The position numbers were made by a program, and so were the translations under genes. From NCBI RefSeq assembly GCF_000971175.1, contig NZ_BBLY01000005.1, positions 186,001 through 250,000 on the forward strand: DNA of 64,000 nt, written 5' to 3'. The notes below the pieces were generated by a model. It ran no database searches and had not been told where the DNA came from. It saw only the letters and a program-made list of their open reading frames with translations. This DNA is from Demequina pelophila. Lineage in GTDB: Bacteria; Actinomycetota; Actinomycetes; Actinomycetales; Demequinaceae. This document shows positions 46,053 through 56,153 of the stretch, one piece after another; positions within the stretch are counted from its first letter, which is position 1, and the number at the start of each line of letters is the position of its first letter.

Positions 46053-47047
46053 ACCTGGCCCGCGAGCGCCGCGTCATCGTCGTCGGCGGGAAGGGCGGCG
46101 TGGGCAAGACCGCCGTCAGCTCCGCGCTCGCCCTGGCCCGCGCCCGGGAGGGCGCGCGCGTCCTGCTCGTCTCCTCCGACCCGGCCCACAACCTCGGGCA
46201 CCTCTGGCTCGCCGACATCGGCGACCGCGGCGCCCAGATCGAGGCCGGGCTCACGGCCATCGAGATCGACCCGGCCGCGACGACCGAGCGGCACCTGTCC
46301 CGCGTGGGCGCGACGCTCCGCCGGATGATGCCCGAGCACCTCCACGGCCAGGTGGAACGCCACCTGGACCTGGTGCGCCAGGCCCCGGGCACCCACGAGT
46401 CCGCGATCCTCGAGCGCCTCACCGAGGTGGTCCTCGACGACGCCTACGACCTCGTCGTGCTCGACACGGCACCCTCCGGCCACACCACCCGGCTGCTGTC
46501 CCTCCCCGAGACCATGACGGCGTGGACCGATGCGCTGCTCGAGCGCCGCGACGCCTCCGCTCGGCTGGGGGCCGCGGCGCAGGCGCTCGACCCCGCGGCC
46601 GCGTTGGCGCGCGAGTCGGGCCGGGCGGGCCGGTCCGAACCCGATCCGCAGGACGGTCGCGCCGCGCGCGATCGCGAGCTGCGCGACCTGCTGGTCGCCC
46701 GCGCCTCCCGCCTGGCCCGGCTGCGCGACCGGCTCACGGATGCCCGCCACACGTCCTTCGTCGCGGTCCTCGCCGCCGAGCGCCTGCCCGTGCTCGAGAC
46801 CATCGAACTGGCCGAGCAGCTCTCCGCCACGGGAGTCGACCTCGCCGCGCTCGTGGTGAACCGACGCTCCCCGGCCGATGCGGGGGACCTCCTGGCCGCG
46901 AAGCGCGCCTCGGAGGAGGCGCACCTGGGCACCCTCCGGGAGCGCCTGCCGGGACTGCCCGTCACCCAGGTGCCCCTGCTGGGAGGCGACGTGGTCGGCG
47001 CGGAGGGTCTCGAGCGCATCGGCCGCCACCTCGGGGCGGGCGTGTAG
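46043..47047 (+). CDS. ArsA/Get3-family ATPase
   Basis: A 334-residue single-domain ATPase with the deviant Walker motif 'VVGGKGGVGKTAVSSALAL', 'LLVSSDPAHNLGHLW' and 'LVVLDTAPSGHTTRLLSLP'. The family includes arsenite-pump motors and Get3 tail-anchored protein chaperones; the Cys residues that bind arsenite in ArsA are not evident. Linked by overlap to the CC-tail protein and cstA, it probably acts on that transporter or on a client of the same pathway (inference). Confidence 0.85.
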   Translation: MLLDLARERRVIVVGGKGGVGKTAVSSALALARAREGARVLLVSSDPAHNLGHLWLADIGDRGAQIEAGLTAIEIDPAATTERHLSRVGATLRRMMPEHLHGQVERHLDLVRQAPGTHESAILERLTEVVLDDAYDLVVLDTAPSGHTTRLLSLPETMTAWTDALLERRDASARLGAAAQALDPAAALARESGRAGRSEPDPQDGRAARDRELRDLLVARASRLARLRDRLTDARHTSFVAVLAAERLPVLETIELAEQLSATGVDLAALVVNRRSPADAGDLLAAKRASEEAHLGTLRERLPGLPVTQVPLLGGDVVGAEGLERIGRHLGAGV

Positions 47048-47079
47048 CGCGTCCCGCCCCCATCACGCCGCCCCTCAGA

Positions 47080-47195
47080 TCACCCCTCCACCGGGTTTCT
47101 ACGCCTCTCCACACAGGTCCCGGCGTGTCGGCGGCGTGTCGCGCCGATATCAGCAATTTCGCGCCCGGATTCGGGGTGGCTGTGTGGACAGGTGA
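47080..47195. repeat. palindromic repeat family 2, copy 2
   Basis: Outer arms TCACCCCTCCAC / GTGTGGACAGGTGA with the same core as the copy at 25572 (CCCGGCGTGTCGGCGGCGTG, GATATCAGC). The left arm here matches the right arm of copy 1 and vice versa. Confidence 0.85.
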
Positions 47196-47225
47196 CGTCG
47201 AGTGTCCGCGGGAGCGGGGCCCGAC

Positions 47226-47231
47226 TAAAAT
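47226..47231 (+). promoter_or_regulatory. leaderless -10 box TAAAAT for ABC-F gene
   Basis: TAAAAT-N6-GTG, the clearest -10 element in the window; no ribosome-binding site follows. Confidence 0.65.
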
Positions 47232-47237
47232 CGCCGG

Positions 47238-49115
<1,878 letters not shown>

Positions 49116-49276
49116 GCGGCGCCGCCCCTAGACAGGGCTCAACGACAACCACCGACCCCTCACGCGCATGGACCTGCCGAAAGCGACCACCACCTACCCG
49201 CAACGCGGTGGTGCGCCGCAACGGCGCAGGCGCCCCTGCCAAGCAGCGGACCGAGGCCAGGCGGAGACCCGCTGAA

Positions 49277-50401
49277 TCAGCCCGCCTGGTACGGGCTCAC
49301 CACCAGGTCGACGCGCTGGAACTCCTTGAGGTCCGAGTAGCCGGTGGTGGCCATCGACCGACGCAGCGCGCCCATGAGGTTCGACGTGCCGTCCGCGTGC
49401 GTGCCGGGCCCGAAGAGCACCTCCTGCAGCGGCCCCACCGAGCCCACCTGGACGCGCTCGCCGCGCGGCAGCTCGTGGTGGTAGGCCTCGGCACCCCAGT
49501 GGACGCCGCGACCCGGGGCCTCCTGCGCGCGCGCGAGCGCCGCGCCCAGCATGATCGCGTCCGCACCGCAGGCGAACGCCTTGACGATGTCGCCCGAGCG
49601 GCCCAGGCCGCCGTCGGCGATGACGTGCACGTACCGGCCGCCCGACTCGTCGAGGTAGTCGCGGCGCGCGGCCGCCACGTCCGACACCGCGGTCGCCATC
49701 GGCGCGTGGATCCCCAGCGTGGTGCGCGTCGTCTGCGCCGCGCCGCCGCCGAAGCCCACGAGCACGCCCGCCGCGCCCGTGCGCATGAGGTGCAGGGCCG
49801 CCTGGTAGGTCGACGCACCGCCCACGATCACGGGGACGTCGAGGTCGTAGATGAACTTCTTGAGGTTGAGCGGCTCGGCGCCGTCGGAGACGTGCTCGGC
49901 GCTCACGGTGGTGCCGCGGATCACGAACAGGTCCACGCCCGCCTTGAGCACCGTCTCGTAGAACTCCTGGGTGCGCTGCGGGGACAGCGCGCCGGCGACC
50001 ACCACGCCCGCGGCGCGGATCTCCTGCAGTCGCGCCGTGATGAGCTCCGCCTTGATGGGCTCGCGGTAGATCTCCTGCATGCGCGCGGTCGCGACCGCGG
50101 GCTCCAGGCCCGCGATCTCCTCGAACAGCGCCGTCGGGTCCTCGTAGCGGGTCCACAGGCCCTCGAGGTCGAGCACGCCCAGGCCGCCGGCCTCGCCGAG
50201 CGCGATCGCCGTCGCCGGGCTCATCACCGAGTCCATGGGCGCGCCGATCACGGGGATGTCGAAACGGAATGCGTCGATCTGCCACGCGAGGCTCACGACC
50301 TTCGGGTCGCGCGTGCGCCGCGAGGGCACCACCGCGATGTCGTCGAAGGAGTAGGCCCGGCGGCCGCGCTTGTTGCGGCCGATCTCGATCTCGTTGCTCA
50401 C
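49277..50401 (-). CDS. guaB3: GuaB3-family IMP dehydrogenase-related protein
   Basis: A 374-residue member of the GuaB3 branch: a TIM barrel without CBS domains ('KRGRRAYSFDDIAVVPSRRTRDP', 'FDIPVIGAPMDSVMSP', 'VIADGGLGRSGDIVKAFACGADAIMLG'). The active-site loop holding the catalytic Cys of IMP dehydrogenase is not recognisable ('FVIRGTTVSAEHVS' lies near that place); the real enzyme is encoded at 53405. Start is GTG, six bases after TAGGGT, so probably leaderless. Confidence 0.9.
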   Translation of the reverse strand: MSNEIEIGRNKRGRRAYSFDDIAVVPSRRTRDPKVVSLAWQIDAFRFDIPVIGAPMDSVMSPATAIALGEAGGLGVLDLEGLWTRYEDPTALFEEIAGLEPAVATARMQEIYREPIKAELITARLQEIRAAGVVVAGALSPQRTQEFYETVLKAGVDLFVIRGTTVSAEHVSDGAEPLNLKKFIYDLDVPVIVGGASTYQAALHLMRTGAAGVLVGFGGGAAQTTRTTLGIHAPMATAVSDVAAARRDYLDESGGRYVHVIADGGLGRSGDIVKAFACGADAIMLGAALARAQEAPGRGVHWGAEAYHHELPRGERVQVGSVGPLQEVLFGPGTHADGTSNLMGALRRSMATTGYSDLKEFQRVDLVVSPYQAG

Positions 50402-50407
50402 GGGCCA

Positions 50408-50413
50408 ACCCTA
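50408..50413 (-). promoter_or_regulatory. leaderless -10 box TAGGGT for guaB3
   Basis: TAGGGT-N6-GTG. Confidence 0.6.
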
Positions 50414-50420
50414 TCCCCCA

Positions 50421-50492
50421 CCCCCGACATCGACCGGGGACGATGCGCCGGGGCCTCCGTGCATCGGCCCACCTGGTCGGGGATGTCGGAGG
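50421..50492. repeat. inverted repeat between divergent guaB3 and exonuclease genes
   Basis: Outer arms CCCCGACATC / GATGTCGG and an inner pair GGGACGATGCGC / GTGCATCGGCCC give an imperfect hairpin. It carries one exact GGACGATGC word (50438-50446) and the related GCATCGGCC in the opposite arm. Confidence 0.55.
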
Positions 50493-50499
50493 CGCGTGC

Positions 50500-50505
50500 G
50501 AGGGT
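50500..50505 (+). promoter_or_regulatory. candidate leaderless -10 box GAGGGT for exonuclease gene
   Basis: GAGGGT-N6-ATG; weaker match keeping A2 and T6. Confidence 0.35.
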
Positions 50506-50511
50506 AGGACC

Positions 50512-51276
50512 ATGAGCTGGCTCGACGAGACCATGGTGGGCTTCGACACGGAGACGACCGGCGTGCGCACGGCGCACGACCGCATCGTCACGGCGGCGAT
50601 CATCACGCGCCGGGGCAAGGAGGTGAGCACGCGCACGTGGCTCATCGACCCGGGCGTGGAGATCCCCGAGGCGGCCGCGGCGGTGCACGGCATCACCACG
50701 GAGCACGCCCGCGCGCACGGCGCCGCACCGGCGCAGGCGCTCGAGGAGATCGCCGCCGTGCTCGCCGCGACCCTCGCCGAGGGCAGCCCCCTCGTCGCGT
50801 TCAACGCTCAGTTCGACATCACCATCCTCGAGACCGAGCTCGCGCGCCACGGGCTGCCGTCGCTCGCCTCGCGCCTGCCCGCCCGGGAAATCCGCCCCGT
50901 CATCGACCCGCTGGTCCTGGACCGCAAGCTCGACCGCTACCGCAAGGGCAAGCGCAAGCTCATCGACCTGTGCACGCTGTACGCGGTGCCGGTCGTGGCC
51001 GACGACCTGCACGCCGCGGACGCGGACGTCCTCGCCACGCTCGAACTGGTCCACGCCCTCGCGGCCGCCTATCCGGTCATGACCCAGACGCCGCTGGATT
51101 CGATCCACGACCTGCAGGTCGCGGCCTACCGAGACTGGGCCGTGAAATTCGGCGCCTGGCTGAAGTCCAAAGGCACCACCGACGACCTGCCCGACCCGCG
51201 CTGGCCGCTCGCGCTCGCCCAGGCACCGGGCGGCTCCGACGACGCCCCCGACGCCCAGGGCACCCTGCTCGGCTGA
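50512..51276 (+). CDS. DnaQ-like 3'-5' exonuclease
   Basis: A 254-residue DEDDh exonuclease: Exo I 'GFDTETTGV', Exo II 'FNAQFDITIL', Exo III 'HAADADVLATLEL'. Actinobacteria carry several such proteins besides the replicative proofreading subunit; this short, stand-alone form is probably a housekeeping or repair nuclease. No partner polymerase is adjacent. Confidence 0.88.
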   Translation: MSWLDETMVGFDTETTGVRTAHDRIVTAAIITRRGKEVSTRTWLIDPGVEIPEAAAAVHGITTEHARAHGAAPAQALEEIAAVLAATLAEGSPLVAFNAQFDITILETELARHGLPSLASRLPAREIRPVIDPLVLDRKLDRYRKGKRKLIDLCTLYAVPVVADDLHAADADVLATLELVHALAAAYPVMTQTPLDSIHDLQVAAYRDWAVKFGAWLKSKGTTDDLPDPRWPLALAQAPGGSDDAPDAQGTLLG

Positions 51277-51317
51277 GCCCGTCGGGCGTGCCGGTCCGCA
51301 GCAACCCGCACCCCCGA

Positions 51318-51323
51318 TAGGGT
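51318..51323 (+). promoter_or_regulatory. -10 box TAGGGT for glutamate dehydrogenase gene
   Basis: TAGGGT 28 bases before the ATG, followed by a GGAGGT ribosome-binding site. Confidence 0.5.
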
Positions 51324-51351
51324 CGAGGCCAGAATCGACTCGGAGGTCACG

Positions 51352-52614
51352 ATGACGTGGTCCACCCCGCCGGGCTCCGGCCCGCTCGCCGACGCGCACG
51401 CCCAGCTCTCCGCCGCGGTCGCCCACCTGGGCTACACCGACGGCATCCACCAGATGCTCGCCACCCCGCGCCGCGAGATGCTCGTGAGCGTCCCGCTGCG
51501 CCGGGACGACGGCTCCATCGCCGTGTACTCGGGCTTCCGCGTCCAGCACAACTTCTCGCGCGGGCCCGCGAAGGGCGGCCTGCGCTACTCGACCGCGGTC
51601 GACCTCGACGAGGTGCGCGCGCTCGCCATGTGGATGACCTGGAAGTGCGCGCTGGTCGACGTGCCCTACGGAGGCGCCAAGGGCGGCGTGGCGATCGACC
51701 CGCGCGCGCACTCCCACGCGGAGCTCGAGCGCGTCACGCGGCGGTACACCTCGGAGATCCTGCCCATCATCGGGCCGGAGATGGACATCCCCGCACCCGA
51801 CTTCGGCACCAGCGAGCGGGAGATGGCGTGGATCATGGACACGTACTCCGCGTCCGTGGGCCACACGGTGCCCGGCTGCGTCACCGGCAAGCCCGTGAGC
51901 CTGGGTGGCTCGTACGGCCGTGCCGGCGCCACCTCCCGCGGCGTCGCACACATCGCGGCGCTCGCGATGGCGTCGCGCGGCATCGACCCCAAGGCCGCCA
52001 GCGCGGCCATCCAGGGCTTCGGCAAGGTGGGCCTGGGCGCGGCGCGCTACCTGGCCGGCATGGGCGTGACCATCCGCGCCGTCAGCGACGTCGACGGCGC
52101 GGTCTTCGCCCACGAGGGCCTCGACATCGCGCGGCTCGTGGCCCACGTCGAGCGCACGGGTAGCGTGGTCGGGTTTGACGGCGGCGACCCGTTCGAGCCG
52201 CGCGGGGTCCTCACCTGCGACGTCGACGTGGTGGTGCCGGCCGCGGTCGAGGGCGTCCTCACCGCCGACAACGCGGGCGACGTGCGGGCGTCGATCGTGG
52301 TCGAGGGCGCCAACGGCCCCACCACGGAGGCGGCCGATGCGATCCTCGCCCAGAGCGGGGTCCTGGTGGTTCCGGACATCCTCGCCAACGCGGGCGGCGT
52401 GGTGGTCTCCTACTTCGAGTGGGCTCAGGCCAACCAGGCGTACCAGTGGAGCGAGCGGGACGTGAACGACCGGCTCGAGGAGCGCATGGAGCGCGCGTGG
52501 CGGGACGTGAGCGAGTACGCCGCGGTGCACGAGCTCAGCCTGCGCGCCGCCGCCACGGCCCTCGCGGTGCGCCGGGTCTCGGAGGCGCACCAGCTCCGCG
52601 GGCTCTACCCCTGA
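51352..52614 (+). CDS. Glu/Leu/Phe/Val dehydrogenase, probable glutamate dehydrogenase
   Basis: A 420-residue amino-acid dehydrogenase linking 2-oxoglutarate and ammonia to glutamate. 'GPAKGGLRYS', 'MTWKCALVDVPYGGAKGGVAIDP' with the catalytic Lys, and 'AAIQGFGKVGLGAARYLAG' for NAD(P) binding are clear. Length and sequence fit the hexameric GdhA class; Leu or Val specificity is not excluded. GGAGGT precedes the ATG. Confidence 0.88.
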   Translation: MTWSTPPGSGPLADAHAQLSAAVAHLGYTDGIHQMLATPRREMLVSVPLRRDDGSIAVYSGFRVQHNFSRGPAKGGLRYSTAVDLDEVRALAMWMTWKCALVDVPYGGAKGGVAIDPRAHSHAELERVTRRYTSEILPIIGPEMDIPAPDFGTSEREMAWIMDTYSASVGHTVPGCVTGKPVSLGGSYGRAGATSRGVAHIAALAMASRGIDPKAASAAIQGFGKVGLGAARYLAGMGVTIRAVSDVDGAVFAHEGLDIARLVAHVERTGSVVGFDGGDPFEPRGVLTCDVDVVVPAAVEGVLTADNAGDVRASIVVEGANGPTTEAADAILAQSGVLVVPDILANAGGVVVSYFEWAQANQAYQWSERDVNDRLEERMERAWRDVSEYAAVHELSLRAAATALAVRRVSEAHQLRGLYP

Positions 52615-52651
52615 CGGACGGAACGCCCGCCCGAACGGTCAGGAGAGCACG

Positions 52652-53401
52652 TCACCCCATGAGGTAGCGCGCCAGCATGCCCACGCTCATCACCACGATG
52701 AGCACGCGCAGCACGATGGGCTTGACCCGGAACAGCACGTGCGAGCCCGCGTAGGCGCCGACGAGCTGCCCCGCGATCATCACCGCGCCTACCGCCCACA
52801 CCATCTTCCCCGCGAGCGCGAACACCAGCAGCGAGGCCACGTTGGTGGCGAAGTTCAGCGTCTTGGCCGCGGCGGTCGAGCGCACCAGGTCGTAGTTGCG
52901 CAGCGTCACGCCGGCCACCGCGAACAGCGAGCCCGTGCCCGGCCCGAAGGCCCCGTCGTACGCGCCGATCGCCGGCACCACGGAGGCCTCGTACGGCGCC
53001 GCGGTGAGCCGCTCGTGCCCCGGCGGCTCGTGCGCCTTGGGCACGAAGGCGAAGTACGCGGCGATGCACGCGAGCACCACGGGGATGATGACGCGCAGGT
53101 CGTCGGCGTGCACGAACTGGATGAGAACCGACCCGGCCGCCGACCCCAGGAAGGCCCAGAGCATCGGCCACCGTGCATCGGCCCATCTCACCCGGCGGCG
53201 CCGCAGGACCTGCCACGTCGCCATGCCCGTGCCGAACGACCCCTGCAGCTTGTTGGTGCCCAGCGCGGCGAGCGGCGGGACGCCCGCGAGCAGCAGGGCG
53301 GGCAGCGTGAGCAGCCCTCCCCCGCCGGCGAGCGTGTCGAGGAACCCGGCGACCAGCGCGACGACCGCGAGCAGCGCGAGCGCGTGCCAGGTGAGTTCCA
53401 A
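52652..53401 (-). CDS. TSUP-family (TauE/SafE) membrane transporter
   Basis: A 249-residue transporter with about seven spans and the duplicated 'AGFLDTLAGGGGLLTLPALLLAGVPP' / 'PAIGAYDGAFGPGTGSLF' motifs typical of sulfite/organosulfonate exporters. The only start at the right place is TTG, three bases after the guaB stop, implying low, coupled translation behind guaB. Substrate unknown. Confidence 0.82.
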   Translation of the reverse strand: MELTWHALALLAVVALVAGFLDTLAGGGGLLTLPALLLAGVPPLAALGTNKLQGSFGTGMATWQVLRRRRVRWADARWPMLWAFLGSAAGSVLIQFVHADDLRVIIPVVLACIAAYFAFVPKAHEPPGHERLTAAPYEASVVPAIGAYDGAFGPGTGSLFAVAGVTLRNYDLVRSTAAAKTLNFATNVASLLVFALAGKMVWAVGAVMIAGQLVGAYAGSHVLFRVKPIVLRVLIVVMSVGMLARYLMG

Positions 53402-53404
53402 CGA

Positions 53405-54928
<1,524 letters not shown>

Positions 54929-55133
54929 AGCCGCGGATGCAGTGGTCAAAGACCAGGACAATTAGGACTACCCTAGACATCGCTGACGGTGTTATGAATG
55001 TCAGTAGGGGGAGGTCGAGGCCCTGGGCCGTGGCCCGCTGGGGTCCCGATTGAGAGTAGTCCGCAACAAATGTGGCGCGACCGGCAGCGTGGCCGGGAGC
55101 GCCGCCCGACCCCCGCCACGAAGGAGGCCACCG

Positions 55134-55424
55134 ATGGAATCGGTCGCGAAACTGCCCGCGCCCACGCAGGACCAGTGGGAATGGCAATACGAGGGCGCCT
55201 GCCGCGGCGCCGACCCGGACCTCTTCTTCCACCCGGAGGGCGAGCGTGGCGCCGCGAGGCGCCGCCGGGCCGAGAACGCGAAGGAGTTCTGCGCCCACTG
55301 CCCCGTGCTCGACCTCTGCCGCGAGCGCTCGCTCATGGCGCGCGAGCCGTTCGGCGTGTGGGGCGGCCTCAGCGAGGACGAGCGCCACGCGATGCTCGCG
55401 GGGAGGCTGCGCAAGGCCAGCTAG
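55134..55424 (+). CDS. whiB3: WhiB-family regulator, WhiB3-like
   Basis: A 96-residue iron-sulfur regulator with four Cys: one in 'EGACRGADPDLFFHP' and three in 'FCAHCPVLDLC', followed by the 'FGVWGGLSEDER' turn that contacts the main sigma factor. The sequence from 'QWEWQYEG' onward resembles WhiB3, and the neighbours (guaB upstream, groES and tsaD downstream) match the mycobacterial whiB3 locus. WhiB3 proteins sense redox state and NO. AAGGAGG precedes the ATG; an upstream in-frame ATG at 55050 adds only Arg/Pro-rich residues. About 180 bases of leader without a gene lie upstream. Confidence 0.85.
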   Translation: MESVAKLPAPTQDQWEWQYEGACRGADPDLFFHPEGERGAARRRRAENAKEFCAHCPVLDLCRERSLMAREPFGVWGGLSEDERHAMLAGRLRKAS

Positions 55425-55439
55425 GCCCCGCACCACCAG

Positions 55440-55471
55440 GGACGATGCACGGGCCGGCCCTCGCATCGTCC
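55440..55471. repeat. facing pair of GGACGATGC words after whiB3
   Basis: GGACGATGC (55440-55448) and its exact complement GCATCGTCC (55463-55471), extended by one G/C on each side, form a ten-base perfect stem. It is the only place where two exact copies face each other. Confidence 0.8.
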
Positions 55472-55511
55472 CGCCGCACGGCCCGGACGACAGAACGCCT
55501 CGGACAGCAGA

Positions 55512-55544
55512 ACGGGCCCCGAGGCGAAACGCCTCGGGGCCCGT
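55512..55544. terminator. groES/whiB3 terminator hairpin
   Basis: Perfect 15-base stem ACGGGCCCCGAGGCG / CGCCTCGGGGCCCGT with loop AAA, between convergent whiB3 and groES. Confidence 0.85.
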
Positions 55545-55560
55545 CCGTGGAGTCTGGCAG

Positions 55561-55854
55561 TTAGCCGACGACCGCGAGCAGGTCGCGCGCGGAGAGGATC
55601 AGGTACTCCTCGCCGGCGTACTTGACCTCGGTGCCGCCGTACTTGCTGTAGATGACCCGGTCGCCTTCCTTGACGTCGACCGGGACGCGGTTGCCGTTGT
55701 CGTCGATACGACCCGGGCCGACCGCGACGACCTCGCCCTCCTGGGGCTTCTCCTTCGCGGTGTCCGGGATCACGAGACCGGACGCGGTCGTCGTCTCGGC
55801 GGCAGCGGCCTTGATCACGACCTTGTCCTCAAGAGGCTTGATGGAGACCGACAC
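55561..55854 (-). CDS. groES: co-chaperonin GroES
   Basis: The 97-residue lid of the GroEL chaperonin: '[37 protein letters not shown]' holds the mobile loop, and '[23 protein letters not shown]' closes the domain. GTG 55854 is preceded by GGTGAGG; an upstream ATG adds residues outside the family. A perfect CIRCE operator lies 115 bases upstream. No groEL follows: the downstream side holds the convergent whiB3, so groES stands alone here. Confidence 0.95.
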   Translation of the reverse strand: MSVSIKPLEDKVVIKAAAAETTTASGLVIPDTAKEKPQEGEVVAVGPGRIDDNGNRVPVDVKEGDRVIYSKYGGTEVKYAGEEYLILSARDLLAVVG

Positions 55855-55969
55855 AGCGGACCTCACCTTCCATCGTCGAAAGCGAATACACGATTGAGCG
55901 GCCCGGTGGCCCACCTGCCGTCGCGGGGGTCAAGCGGATCGGAACCGCACTCTTGCGAGCACGAACAAC

Positions 55970-55996
55970 TTAGCACTCTGGGCGCGAGAGTGCTAA
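55970..55996. promoter_or_regulatory. CIRCE operator (HrcA binding site)
   Basis: TTAGCACTC-N9-GAGTGCTAA, an exact match to the CIRCE consensus, upstream of groES. HrcA represses chaperonin genes through this element. It lies 158 bases from the divergent VWA gene and could also affect that promoter. Confidence 0.95.
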
Positions 55997-56153
55997 CAGC
56001 GGGAGTTGAACGCTCGGCACGAACCCCAACGTGACCAACATCACCCGGACATACCTCGCATACAGGACAGCACCTCTACCCAAGACAGAAGTCCTGCGTC
56101 ACACTACGAGAACGCCGGTGAGGGTCGGCGTCTGAGGGGACGAGGACGGCATC

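Noticed and set aside
49116-49276. Small gene between the ABC-F gene and guaB3
   Set aside because: No convincing start, ribosome-binding site or family similarity; only fragments of shadow frames pass through it.
54929-55133. Structured RNA or riboswitch in the whiB3 leader
   Set aside because: Several short inverted repeats are visible, but none forms a motif I can recognise; it may simply be a long regulated leader.
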